Source: Elysia crispata (taxonomy: Eukaryota; Mollusca; Gastropoda; Plakobranchidae). From it: DNA of 64,000 nt. The stretch is from positions 112,501-176,500 of the forward strand of contig JAWDGP010007325.1 in NCBI GenBank assembly GCA_033675545.1, given 5' to 3'. Shown here piece by piece: positions 23,074-39,037 of the stretch. A program made the position numbers and the translations under genes. Position 1 is the stretch's first letter. Each line of letters starts with the position of its first letter. The notes beneath the pieces were generated by a model that was not told the DNA's origin, ran no database searches, and worked only from the letters and a program-made list of their open reading frames with translations.

Positions 23074-23145
23074 TTCTGCTGGTTCTCTCCAGGAACCGTG
23101 CAACTCGCGCCGCCTGCTGCTGCTCGTGTCTGGATGCGAGCGGTC
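23074..23145 (-). CDS. Candidate internal exon (exon 3 of 4, minus strand)
   Basis: A 72-base GC-rich island in AT-rich surroundings. It ends at a strong donor, GAA|GTGAGT, and starts after GGGAGACAG. The phase-0 frame is open for 24 codons and rich in Ser, Arg and Glu (for example SSSRRRELHGSW). The weak point is the acceptor: the preceding sequence on this strand is all purine (GA repeat), with no pyrimidine tract. It is in phase with the neighbouring candidate exons. Confidence 0.2.
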
Positions 23146-23152
23146 CTGTCTC

Positions 23153-23693
23153 CCTCGCCCTCTCTCTATCTCTCTCTCTGTCTCCCTCTTTCTCTCTCTC
23201 TCTCACTCTCTCTGTCCCTCTCTCTCCATCTCTCCCTCTCTCTATCTCTCTCTCTGTCTCCCTCTTTCTCTCTCTCTCACTCTCTCTGTCCCTCTCTCTC
23301 CATCTCTCCCTCTCTCTCTCTCTCTCTGTCTCCCTCTTTCTCTCTCTCTCTCACTCTCTCTGTCCCTCTCTCTCCATCTCTCCCTCTCTCTCTCTCTGTC
23401 TCCCTCTTTCTCTCTCTCTCTCACTCTCTCTGTCCCTCTCTCTCCATCTCTCCCTCTCTCTATCTCTCTCTCTGTCTCCCTCTTTCTCTCTCTCTCACTC
23501 TCTCTGTCCCTCTCTCTCCATCTCTCCATCTCCCTCTCTCTCTGTCTCCCTCTTCCTGTCGCTCTCTCTCCATCTCTCTCTCTCTCTCTCTCTCCCTCTT
23601 CCTGTCTCTCTCTCTCTCACTCTCTCTGTCCCTCTCTCTCCATCTCTCCATCTCTCTCTCTCTCTGTATCCCTCTTCCTGTCTCTCTCTCTCT

Positions 23694-23726
<33 letters not shown>

Positions 23727-23727
23727 A
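23153..23727. repeat. CT-rich satellite, 70-74 bp composite units
   Basis: GTCCCTCTCTCTCCATCTCT recurs at 23214, 23288, 23362, 23432 and 23506 (spacings 74, 74, 70, 74), then less regularly. The units are CT linkers around GTCTCCCTCTTTC and CACTCTCTCTGTCCC. Confidence 0.95.
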
Positions 23728-23728
23728 C

Positions 23729-23759
23729 CTCCAACTCCGCGCGTGCCTCGAGAGACTGG
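23729..23759 (-). CDS. Candidate micro-exon (exon 2 of 4, minus strand)
   Basis: A 31-base GC-rich sliver between two arrays. On the minus strand it starts after CACTCAG and ends at a consensus donor, GAG|GTGAGA. Phase 2 in, phase 0 out. It encodes LQSLEARAELE with the split first codon, helical in character. It is flanked on both sides by pure repeat, so if it is an exon both introns are essentially satellite DNA. The sliver is short enough for an open frame to be chance. Confidence 0.22.
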
Positions 23760-23768
23760 CTGAGTGCT

Positions 23769-24488
23769 GGGTTTACATCTAGCTGGGTTTACATCTAGTT
23801 GGGTTTACATCTAGCTGGGTTTACATCTAGTTGGGTTTACATCTAGCTGGGTTTACATCTAGCTGGGTTTACATCTAGTTGGGTTTACATCTAGTTGGGT
23901 TTACATCTAGTTGGGTTTACATCTAGTTGGGTTTACATCTAGCTGGGTTTACATCTAGTTGGGTCTACATCTAGTTGGGTTTACATCTAGTTGGGTTTAC
24001 ATCTAGCTGGGTTTACATCTAGCTGGGTTTACATCTAGTTGGGTTTACATCTAGCTGGGTTTACATCTAGTTGGGTTTACATCTAGCTGGGTTTACATCT
24101 AGTTGGGTTTACATCTAGTTGGGTTTACATCTAGTTGGGTTTACATCTAGCTGGGTTTACATCTAGTTGGGTTTACATCTAGTTGGGTTTACATCTAGTT
24201 GGGTTTACATCTAGCTGGGTTTACATCTAGTTGGGTTTACATCTAGCTGGGTTTACATCTAGTTGGGTTTACATCTAGCTGGGTTTACATCTAGTTGGGT
24301 TTACATCTAGTTGGGTTTACATCTAGTTGGGTTTACATCTAGTTGGGTTTACATCTAGTTGGGTTTACATCTAGTTGGGTTTACATCTAGTTGGGTTTAC
24401 ATCTAGTTGGGTTTACATCTAGTTGGGTTTACATCTAGTTGGGTTTACATCTATTTGGGTTTACATCTATTTGGGTTTACATCTATTT
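23769..24488. repeat. Minisatellite, 16 bp x 45
   Basis: The unit is GGGTTTACATCTAG(T/C)T. Markers at 23769 and 24489 are exactly 45 units apart. The T/C site is mixed in the first two thirds and uniform T in the last third; the final three units have CTATTT. On the minus strand each unit contains AAACCCAG and GATGTAAAC. Confidence 0.98.
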
Positions 24489-24496
24489 GGGTTTAC

Positions 24497-24542
24497 AGGC
24501 GGTGACAAAACTTTTCCTCTTGTAACTCGGCGACTTTTGATG
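24497..24542 (-). CDS. Candidate internal exon (exon 1 of 4 seen, minus strand)
   Basis: Between the 60 bp and 16 bp arrays. On the minus strand a pyrimidine tract (TTCCTCTCTCCTCTCAAAG) precedes 46 bases open in phase 1, encoding SKVAELQEEKFCHR, and ending at CCT|GTAAAC, a weak donor. The next candidate exon (23729-23759) continues in phase to give a helix-forming run of about 25 residues. The intron between them would be almost exactly the 16 bp array. The frame also has a stop directly after the donor, so it could be a terminal exon instead. Confidence 0.22.
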
Positions 24543-24860
24543 CTTTGAGAGGAGAGAGGAATCTCATGAGATCAGACATAGATATGTCTACCGTGTTTGA
24601 TGAGAGATGAGGAGGGAGGGATCTAATGAGACCAGACACAGATATGTCTACCGTGTTTGATGAGAGATGAGGAGGGAGGGATCTAATGAGACCAGACATA
24701 GATATGTCTACCGTGTTTGATGAGAGATGAGGAGGGAGGGATCTAATGAGACCAGACATAGATATGTCTACCGTGTTTGATGAGAGATGAGGAGGGAGGG
24801 ATCTAATGAGACCAGACACAGATATGTCTACCGTGTTTGATGAGAGATGAGGAGGGAGGT
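24541..24860. repeat. Minisatellite, 60 bp x ~5.3, with internal palindrome
   Basis: The unit contains TGAGAGATGAGGAGGGAGGG and CTAATGAGACCAGACATAG. AGACATAGATATGTCT is an inverted repeat with 7-base arms and a GA centre, in one copy per unit; two copies have one mismatch (AGACACA). The first copy is diverged. Confidence 0.96.
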
Positions 24861-25015
24861 TTTCCTCAGAATCAGAAAACTTTCCCCGACCAACCTCAGT
24901 ATATTCCGATAAATAATTCTATGACAGACAGTAGCCTTTTTCCTTCAGGAAACTCATCCTAGGGGGTCAACGTTACGTCTATCTCTCTGTTTCTTTTCTT
25001 TTGTCTCTCTTCATG

Positions 25016-25106
25016 GTTTATCTCTCTCTCTCATCTCTCTCTCAGAGTGTCTAGCTCTCTCGACTCGACTATTTTCCCTTGCTTGCCTATCCTTCCATCT
25101 TTCTTT

Positions 25107-25161
<55 letters not shown>

Positions 25162-25165
25162 ACTA
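25016..25165. repeat. CT-rich low-complexity block
   Basis: (CT)n with interruptions and a CTGTCT run near 25138-25155. Confidence 0.9.
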
Positions 25166-25365
25166 CCCACCGAACCTGTCCCACTAATCCCGGAGCCCGC
25201 TGTTCTCCTAAAGTCTGTGCCGGCTTCCATCTGGTGTGTCGATGACTCGGAGTGACCACCCCAGTTTAAGATTCTGTCCATCTCTGATGTCCAGCTGGTG
25301 GGGACATCTCTCGTTGACCTGGCCTCGGGGAAAAACACCTCCTCCCTTGAGTGGACCGAGAGGGA
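25166..25365. other. GC-rich unique island
   Basis: About 200 bp of non-repetitive, GC-richer sequence between CT and GA tracts. Open on the minus strand but with no convincing splice edges or recognised product. Confidence 0.4.
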
Positions 25366-25463
25366 GAGAGAGAGGGAGAGATAGGGAGAGAGAAAGAGAG
25401 AGAAAAAAGAGAGATGAAGAGAGAGAGGGAGAGGGATGGGGAAAGAGAGAGAGAAAAAAGAGA

Positions 25464-25512
<49 letters not shown>

Positions 25513-25515
25513 GCA
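25366..25515. repeat. GA-rich repeat
   Basis: (GA)n with a duplicated module, GAGAGAGAAAAAAGAGAGATG, at about 25398 and 25448. Confidence 0.93.
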
Positions 25516-25602
25516 GAGAGAAGATGACAAAAAAAGAAAGAAAGAGAGAGATTATTCAAAAAGAGAGATGGAGAGAAGGGGGCAGATGAAAGGTAAAGGG
25601 GT

Positions 25603-28099
<2,497 letters not shown>

Positions 28100-30835
28100 C
28101 AAGCTTTCTCTGGTTCATGTACCTAAACACGGGCTTCGTTCAGTAATCAAGCTTTCTCTGGTTCATGTACCTAAACACGGGCTTCGTTCAGTAATCAAGC
28201 TGTCTCTGGTTCATGTACCTAAACACGGGCTTCGTTCAGTAATCAAGCTGTCTCTGGTTCATGTACCTAAACACGGGCTTCGTTCAGTAATCAAGCTGTC
28301 TCTGGTTCATGTACCTAAACACGGGCTTCGTTCAGTAATCAAGCTCTCTCTGGTTCATGTACCTAAACACGGGCTTCGTTCAGTAATCAAGCTGTCTCTG
28401 GTTCATGTACCTAAACACGGGCTTCGTTCAGTAATCAAGCTGTCTCTGGTTCATGTACCTAAACACGGGCTTCGTTCAGTAATCAAGCTCTCTCTAGTTC
28501 ATGTACCTAAACACGGGCTTCGTTCAGTAATCAAGCTGTCTCTGGTTCATGTACCTAAACACGGGCTTCGTTCAGTAATCAAGCTGTCTCTGGTTCATGT
28601 ACCTAAACACGGGCTTCTTTCAGTAATCAAGCTCTCTCTGGTTCATGTACCTAAACACGGGCTTCGTTCAGTAATCAAGCTTTCTCTGGTTCATGTACCT
28701 AAACACGGGCTTCGTTCAGTAATCAAGCTCTCTCTGGTCCATGTACCTAAACACGGGCTTCTTTCAGTAATCAAGCTCTCTCTGGTTCATGTACCTAAAC
28801 ACGGGCTTCGTTCAGTAATCAAGCTCTCTCTGGTTCATGTACCTAAACACGGGCTTCGTTCAGTAATCAAGCTCTCTCTGGTTCATGTACCTAAACACGG
28901 GCTTCGTTCAGTAATCAAGCTTTCTCTGGTTCATGTACCTAAACACGGGCTTCGTTCAGTAATCAAGCTCTCTCTTGTCCATGTATCTAAACACGGGCTT
29001 CGTTCAGTAATCAAGCTGTCTCTGGTCCATGTACCTAAACACGGGCTTCGTTCAGTAATCAAGCTCTCTCTGGTCCATGTATCTAAACACGGGCTTCGTT
29101 CAGTAATCAAGCTTTCTCTGGTCCATGTATCTAAACACGGGCTTCTTTCAGTAATCAAGCTTTCTCTGGTTCATGTACCTAAACACGGGCTTCTTTCAGT
29201 AATCAAGCTCTCTCTGGTCCATGTACCTAAACACGGGCTTCGTTCAGTAATCAAGCTCTCTCTAGTTCATGTACCTAAACACGGGCTTCGTTCAGTAATC
29301 AAGCTCTCTCTGGTCCATGTACCTAAACACGGGCTTCGTTCAGTAATCAAGCTTTCTCTGGTTCATGTACCTAAACACGGGCTTCTTTCAGTAATCAAGC
29401 TTTCTCTGGTCCATGTACCTAAACACGGGCTTCGTTCAGTAATCAAGCTCTCTCTGGTCCATGTACCTAAACACGGGCTTCGTTCAGTAATCAAGCTCTC
29501 TCTGGTCCATGTACCTAAACACGGGCTTCGTTCAGTAATCAAGCTTTCTCTGGTTCATGTACCTAAACACGGGCTTCTTTCAGTAATCAAGCTTTCTCTG
29601 GTCCATGTACCTAAACACGGGCTTCGTTCAGTAATCAAGCTCTCTCTAGTTCATGTACCTAAACACGGGCTTCGTTCAGTAATCAAGCTTTCTCTGGTTC
29701 ATGTACCTAAACACGGGCTTCGTTCAGTAATCAAGCTTTCTCTGGTCCATGTACCTAAACACGGGCTTCGTTCAGTAATCAAGCTCTCTCTAGTTCATGT
29801 ACCTAAACACGGGCTTCGTTCAGTAATCAAGCTTTCTCTGGTTCATGTACCTAAACACGGGCTTCGTTCAGTAATCAAGCTCTCTCTGGTCCATGTACCT
29901 AAACACGGGCTTCGTTCAGTAATCAAGCTCTCTCTGGTTCATGTACCTAAACACGGGCTTCTTTCAGTAATCAAGCTTTCTCTAGTTCATGTACCTAAAC
30001 ACGGGCTTCTTTCAGTAATCAAGCTTTCTCTGGTCCATGTACCTAAACACGGGCTTCGTTCAGTAATCAAGCTGTCTCTGGTTCATGTACCTAAACACGG
30101 GTTTCGTTCAGTAATCAAGCTTTCTCTGGTTCATGTACCTAAACACGGGCTTCGTTCAGTAATCAAGCTGTCTCTGGTTCATGTACCTAAACACGGGCTT
30201 CGTTCAGTAATCAAGCTGTCTCTGGTTCATGTACCTAAACACGGGCTTCGTTCAGTAATCAAGCTTTCTCTGGTTCATGTACCTAAACACGGGCTTCGTT
30301 CAGTAATCAAGCTCTCTCTGGTTCATGTACCTAAACACGGGCTTCGTTCAGTAATCAAGCTGTCTCTGGTTCATGTACCTAAACACGGGCTTCGTTCAGT
30401 AATCAAGCTTTCTCTGGTTCATGTACCTAAACACGGGCTTCTTTCAGTAATCAAGCTGTCTCTGGTCCATGTACCTAAACACGGGCTTCGTTCAGTAATC
30501 AAGCTCTCTCTGGTTCATGTATCTAAACACGGGCTTCGTTCAGTAATCAAGCTTTCTCTGGTTCATGTACCTAAACACGGGCTTCTTTCAGTAATCAAGC
30601 TGTCTCTGGTCCATGTACCTAAACACGGGCTTCGTTCAGTAATCAAGCTCTCTCTGGTCCATGTACCTAAACACGGGCTTCGTTCAGTAATCAAGCTTTC
30701 TCTGGTTCATGTACCTAAACACGGGCTTCTTTCAGTAATCAAGCTGTCTCTGGTCCATGTACCTAAACACGGGCTTCGTTCAGTAATCAAGCTCTCTCTG
30801 GTTCATGTACCTAAACACGGGCTTCTTTCAGTAAT
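28100..30835. repeat. Minisatellite, 48 bp x 57
   Basis: The unit starts CAAGCT(T/G/C)TCTCTGGTTC and contains ACCTAAACACGGGCTTC(G/T)TTCAG. Markers at 28100 and 30836 are exactly 57 units apart, with no net indel in 2.7 kb. The last nine units repeat as a perfect trimer of variants (144 bp). On the plus strand each unit ends GGGCTTC(G/T)TTCAG, acceptor-like. It is unrelated in sequence to the 48 bp array at 521. Confidence 0.98.
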
Positions 30836-30919
30836 CAAGCTTTGGCTCGAAACGTCCAAACTTGCCTCAAATACTTAACAGTTAAGTGTCCAGTTTGCGG
30901 CCTCAGTTTCCACCATTGA
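30832..30919 (+). CDS. Candidate terminal exon adjoining the 48 bp array
   Basis: The last array unit supplies GGGCTTCTTTCAG ending at 30831. The following frame enters in phase 2 and runs 28 codons to TGA at 30917-30919. The peptide includes ARNVQTCLKYL and KCPVCGLSFHH. The Cys pair and trailing His pair recall a zinc-binding knuckle but do not fit the spacing of a C2H2 finger. No AATAAA is seen within 250 bp. The first 12 bases are array sequence. It could be chance. Confidence 0.25.
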
Positions 30920-31292
30920 GGGCTGGCTGCGGTTATTTAGAGCAACTCGTGAACCACAGACCAGACACCAGCCGCCATTACGAGTGATCCACGTATTCTC
31001 TCAACGCATCTTCTCGACAATTTCGTGTTAACTTCGTTACCGAACGCTTTCCGAGAGATCGCAGGCAACAGGCACGTTACCGTAATCCGACCAGACCATT
31101 CCAGGACCCACTAGCGGGTATTACCGAAGCTGGGAGTTTATTTTAATTCCAGCAGTTCACACACTCGCGGGTTTTTCCTTTGATGTGGTTCAGGTAACGA
31201 CTCATCACCGACACTCGACGCGAGGGCTGTTATGGAAACACGCAACCTTTTTTTTTAGAGTGAGACGTTTTTTTTTATTCTGGGATGACTAG
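30920..31292. other. Unique GC-richer stretch between two large arrays
   Basis: About 370 bp separating the 48 bp and 64 bp arrays. A plus frame lacking ATG is open from about 30953 to 31112 (for example LLDNFVLTSLPNAF), and CAG|GTAACG at about 31191-31199 is donor-like. There is no recognised product. It holds the poly-A signal of the next minus-strand exon. Confidence 0.4.
31274..31279 (-). promoter_or_regulatory. AATAAA polyadenylation signal candidate
   Basis: AATAAA on the minus strand, 13 bases after the TAG stop of the candidate exon at 31293-31453, followed by an A-run. The short 3' UTR would be unusual but possible. Confidence 0.3.
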
Positions 31293-31453
31293 CTAGTTCT
31301 CCATCTTGACTTTACGTAATAACCAAAGCAGCTCTTGGATCAAAGCTCTCATTCTAGTTTCGAGGTGACCATTGACTGGGAATTCTTCAAGTCCTCCATC
31401 CAGTTTCCTTGCCTGATCTCTCCCAACGTTGGATGTTCCTTCACTAGTATCCT
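31293..31453 (-). CDS. Candidate terminal coding exon at the end of the 64 bp array
   Basis: On the minus strand the last array unit gives TTGTTTGTTACAG and then an open frame in phase 1 of 52 codons ending TAG at 31293-31295. The first 13 codons (DTSEGTSNVGRDQ) are array sequence; the rest is unique, charged and helix-like (for example GHLETRMRALIQELLWLL). An AATAAA follows. I do not recognise the family. The preceding exon would lie beyond 35118. One phase-compatible candidate is a 27-base exon at 36615-36641, between TTTCTATAG and GGA|GTAAGT, but that is speculative. The array would then duplicate this exon's own 3' splice site. Confidence 0.4.
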
Positions 31454-34400
31454 CTGTAACAAACAACATCAAGCTGATCTCTCCCAACGTTGGATGTTCC
31501 TTCACTAGTATCCTCTGTAACAAACAACAACATCAAGCTGATCTCTCCCAACGTTGGATGTTCCTTCACTAGTATCCTCTGTAACAAACAACAACATCAA
31601 GCTGATCTCTCCCAACGTTGGATGTTCCTTCACTAGTATCCTCTGTAACAAACGACAACATCAAGCTGATCTCTCCCAACGTTGGATGTTCCTTCACTAG
31701 TATCCTCTGTAACAAACAACAACATCAAGCTGATCTCTCCCAACGTTGGATGTTCCTTCACTAGTATCCTCTGTAACAAACAACAACATCAAGCTGATCT
31801 CTCCCAACGTTGGATGTTCCTTCACTAGTATCCTCTGTAACAAACGACAACATCAAGCTGATCTCTCCCAACGTTGGATGTTCCTTCACTAGTATCCTCT
31901 GTAACAAACAACATCAAGCTGATCTCTCCCAACGTTGGATGTTCCTTCACTAGTATCCTCTGTAACAAACGACAACATCAAGCTGATCTCTCCCAACGTT
32001 GGATGTTCCTTCACTAGTATCCTCTGTAACAAACGACAACATCAAGCTGATCTCTCCCAACGTTGGATGTTCCTTCACTAGTATCCTCTGTAACAAACGA
32101 CAACATCAAGCTGATCTCTCCCAACGTTGGATGTTCCTTCACTAGTATCCTCTGTAACAAACAACAACATCAAGCTGATCTCTCCCAACGTTGGATGTTC
32201 CTTCACTAGTATCCTCTGTAACAAACAACAACATCAAGCTGATCTCTCCCAACGTTGGATGTTCCTTCACTAGTATCCTCTGTAACAAACGACAACATCA
32301 AGCTGATCTCTCCCAACGTTGGATGTTCCTTCACTAGTATCCTCTGTAACAAACAACAACATCAAGCTGATCTCTCCCAACGTTGGATGTTCCTTCACTA
32401 GTATCCTCTGTAACAAACAACAACATCAAGCTGATCTCTCCCAACGTTGGATGTTCCTTCACTAGTATCCTCTGTAACAAACAACAACATCAAGCTGATC
32501 TCTCCCAACGTTGGATGTTCCTTCACTAGTATCCTCTGTAACAAACAACAACATCAAGCTGATCTCTCCCAACGTTGGATGTTCCTTCACTAGTATCCTC
32601 TGTAACAAACAACAACATCAAGCTGATCTCTCCCAACGTTGGATGTTCCTTCACTAGTATCCTCTGTAACAAACAACAACATCAAGCTGATCTCTCCCAA
32701 CGTTGGATGTTCCTTCACTAGTATCCTCTGTAACAAACAACAACATCAAGCTGATCTCTCCCAACGTTGGATGTTCCTTCACTAGTATCCTCTGTAACAA
32801 ACAACAACATCAAGCTGATCTCTCCCAACGTTGGATGTTCCTTCACTAGTATCCTCTGTAACAAACAACAACATCAAGCTGATCTCTCCCAACGTTGGAT
32901 GTTCCTTCACTAGTATCCTCTGTAACAAACGACAACATCAAGCTGATCTCTCCCAACGTTGGATGTTCCTTCACTAGTATCCTCTGTAACAAACAACAAC
33001 ATCAAGCTGATCTCTCCCAACGTTGGATGTTCCTTCACTAGTATCCTCTGTAACAAACAACAACATCAAGCTGATCTCTCCCAACGTTGGATGTTCCTTC
33101 ACTAGTATCCTCTGTAACAAACGACAACATCAAGCTGATCTCTCCCAACGTTGGATGTTCCTTCACTAGTATCCTCTGTAACAAACGACAACATCAAGCT
33201 GATCTCTCCCAACGTTGGATGTTCCTTCACTAGTATCCTCTGTAACAAACAACAACATCAAGCTGATCTCTCCCAACGTTGGATGTTCCTTCACTAGTAT
33301 CCTCTGTAACAAACGACAACATCAAGCTGATCTCTCCCAACGTTGGATGTTCCTTCACTAGTATCCTCTGTAACAAACGACAACATCAAGCTGATCTCTC
33401 CCAACGTTGGATGTTCCTTCACTAGTATCCTCTGTAACAAACGACAACATCAAGCTGATCTCTCCCAACGTTGGATGTTCCTTCACTAGTATCCTCTGTA
33501 ACAAACAACAACATCAAGCTGATCTCTCCCAACGTTGGATGTTCCTTCACTAGTATCCTCTGTAACAAACAACAACATCAAGCTGATCTCTCCCAACGTT
33601 GGATGTTCCTTCACTAGTATCCTCTGTAACAAACGACAACATCAAGCTGATCTCTCCCAACGTTGGATGTTCCTTCACTAGTATCCTCTGTAACAAACGA
33701 CAACATCAAGCTGATCTCTCCCAACGTTGGATGTTCCTTCACTAGTATCCTCTGTAACAAACGACAACATCAAGCTGATCTCTCCCAACGTTGGATGTTC
33801 CTTCACTAGTATCCTCTGTAACAAACGACAACATCAAGCTGATCTCTCCCAACGTTGGATGTTCCTTCACTAGTATCCTCTGTAACAAACGACAACATCA
33901 AGCTGATCTCTCCCAACGTTGGATGTTCCTTCACTAGTATCCTCTGTAACAAACGACAACATCAAGCTGATCTCTCCCAACGTTGGATGTTCCTTCACTA
34001 GTATCCTCTGTAACAAACAACAACATCAAGCTGATCTCTCCCAACGTTGGATGTTCCTTCACTAGTATCCTCTGTAACAAACAACAACATCAAGCTGATC
34101 TCTCCCAACGTTGGATGTTCCTTCACTAGTATCCTCTGTAACAAACGACAACATCAAGCTGATCTCTCCCAACGTTGGATGTTCCTTCACTTGTATCCTC
34201 TGTAACAAACGACAACATCAAGCTGATCTCTCCCAACGTTGGATGTTCCTTCACTTGTATCCTCTGTAACAAACGACAACATCAAGCTGATCTCTCCCAA
34301 CGTTGGATGTTCCTTCACTAGTATCCTCTGTAACAAACGACAACATCAAGCTGATCTCTCCCAACGTTGGATGTTCCTTCACTAGTATCCTCTGTAACAA

Positions 34401-35115
34401 ACGACAACATCAAGCTGATCTCTCCCAACGTTGGATGTTCCTTCACTAGTATCCTCTGTAACAAACGACAACATCAAGCTGATCTCTCCCAACGTTGGAT
34501 GTTCCTTCACTAGTATCCTCTGTAACAAACGACAACATCAAGCTGATCTCTCCCAACGTTGGATGTTCCTTCACTAGTATCCTCTGTAACAAACGACAAC
34601 ATCAAGCTGATCTCTCCCAACGTTGGATGTTCCTTCACTAGTATCCTCTGTAACAAACGACAACATCAAGCTGATCTCTCCCAACGTTGGATGTTCCTTC
34701 ACTAGTATCCTCTGTAACAAACGACAACATCAAGCTGATCTCTCCCAACGTTGGATGTTCCTTCACTAGTATCCTCTGTAACAAACGACAACATCAAGCT
34801 GATCTCTCCCAACGTTGGATGTTCCTTCACTAGTATCCTCTGTAACAAACGACAACATCAAGCTGATCTCTCCCAACGTTGGATGTTCCTTCACTAGTAT
34901 CCTCTGTAACAAACAACATCAAGCTGATCTCTCCCAACGTTGGATGTTCCTTCACTAGTATCCTCTGTAACAAACGACAACATCAAGCTGATCTCTCCCA
35001 ACGTTGGATGTTCCTTCACTAGTATCCTCTGTAACAAACGACAACATCAAGCTGATCTCTCCCAACGTTGGATGCTCCTTCACTAGTATCCTCTGTAACA
35101 AACGACAACATCAAG
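31413..35115. repeat. Minisatellite, 64 bp x 55 plus 61 bp x 3
   Basis: The unit contains GATCTCTCCCAACGTTGGAT, CCTTCACTAGTATCCTCTG and AACAAACGACAACATCAAGC. The total of 3703 bp equals 55 x 64 + 3 x 61. The three short units (near 31465, 31905 and 34912) lack one AAC-type triplet. The main variation is AACAAC versus ACGAC. On the minus strand every unit carries GTTTGTTACAG, a good 3' splice-site match. Two units near 34190 and 34254 have ACTTGT for ACTAGT. Confidence 0.98.
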
Positions 35116-35929
35116 CGGATCTCTACGGCCATAGAGCAGATCATCAAACATTTGATATTTTGAAGCTTGCAGGTTTGATCAAAATAGCAAATTAGCTTTC
35201 AATCTTCAGATGAATAATAGATGGGTCAGCACGTCTGCCTGTTTCTTTCATGTTTGAATGAATGGTTGTTTTTGTTTGAATTTTAGTCAGACGATGTGAA
35301 GAGGTGCGTGCTGACATCAAATAGCATAACATTCCCTAATGGAACTTTCGAGCATTCTTTCAAAATAAAGACGAGAAACAGAAAGACAGAGATACTTAGA
35401 GACAGTTTAAAAAAAAAGATAAAATGGTAGATAGATGAAAAGGTACATAGATAGAAAGAGGGAAGGGAAAATACATGGATAGCGAGAAAACAGATAAAGG
35501 GAGAGAGAGAAAAGATAAAAAGAGAAACAGGGAGAGGCAGAAGGAGAGAGAAAGAGAGCAGAGAGAGAAAGAGAGAGAGAGAGAGGAGAGAGAGAAAAAA
35601 AGGCTATAAGTTAGCAGAGATGGGAGAGAGAGAGGGATCAAAAGCGCTCCAGCTAATAACACAATAAAGCCAGGTAAAATCCAGGCACACGTCTCATTAC
35701 TTTGTTGATATCTCGCACCCCCACCTGGTGAACCCCTGTGTATAAAGGTGTTATGGTAAGGCCCTGTGTATAAAGGTGTTGAATTACATAACGCTCCCCT
35801 CCTGGCCCCATGCTCCTTAGATTTAACTAACTGAACCGTTCAGTTTTCTCCTGAACACCAACCCACATGCCGCGTGCATGGCGTCAAGTCGCACCGTCTA
35901 GCACTGGTGTTGTCATTACATGGAGGGGG

Positions 35930-35930
<1 letters not shown>
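35116..35930. other. Unique stretch with GA-rich patch and small duplication
   Basis: AT-rich, then degenerate GA (35395-35640). CCCTGTGTATAAAGGTGTT occurs at 35734 and 35762, each copy with a TATAAA. No transcription unit is evident from it. Confidence 0.5.
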
Positions 35931-36957
<1,027 letters not shown>

Positions 36958-37082
36958 TGCTTCTTCTTCTTCTTCTTCTTCTTCTTCTTCTTCTTCTTCT
37001 TCTTCTTCTTCTTCTTCTTCTTCTTCTTCTTCTTCTTCTTCTTCTTCTTCTTCTTCTTCTTCTTCCTCTCTCTCTCTCTCTC
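36958..37082. repeat. (TTC)n microsatellite with CT tail
   Basis: About 35 uninterrupted TTC copies to 37065, then CCTCTCTCTCTCTCTC. Confidence 0.97.
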
Positions 37083-38499
<1,417 letters not shown>

Positions 38500-38919
38500 A
38501 TTGGTGAGAACTGACCCGGAGTGGAATCAATACATCAATACATGGTTTCTTGGTTTCCCTGCAAGTAAACCGAAGTTTATATCATTGATGAGAACTGATC
38601 AGGAGTAGAATAAATGCATCAATACATGGTTTCTTGGTTTCCCTGCAAGTAAACCGAAGTTTATATCATTGGTGAGAACTGATCAGGAGTAGAATAAATG
38701 CATCAATACATGGTTTCTTGGTTTCCCTACAAATAAACCGAAGTTCACATCATTGGTGAGAACTGACCCGGAGTGGAATCAATACATCAATACATGGTTT
38801 CTTGGTTTTCCTGCAAGTAAACCGAAGTTCACATCATTGGTGGGAACTGACCTGGAGTGGAATCAATACATCAATACATGGTTTCTTGGTTTCTCTGCAA
38901 GTAAACCGAAGTTCACATT
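38500..38919. repeat. Minisatellite, 84 bp x 5
   Basis: ATTGGTGAGAACTGA (variant ATTGATGAG) recurs at 38500, 38584, 38668, 38752 and 38836, exactly 84 bp apart. Units share ACATGGTTTCTTGGTTTC and AAACCGAAGTT. Confidence 0.97.
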
Positions 38920-39037
38920 ATTGAGAATCATCCAGGGAGATTCAGTCAGAACTACAGCTTTGGAGAGTTCAAGTCTGAGAGGGAAAAAAAAACAAAACAT
39001 AAAAAGACATAAACAACGATCCATGGCTTCTTGAAAT

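Noticed and set aside
23769..24488. GGGTTTA in the 16 bp unit, matching a plant-type telomere heptamer
   Set aside because: Only one heptamer per 16 bp unit and the rest of the unit is unrelated; not a telomeric tract.
35734..35780. Duplicated TATAAA as a core promoter
   Set aside because: The motif sits in a 28 bp tandem duplication with no linked start site or gene; AT-rich DNA makes this common.
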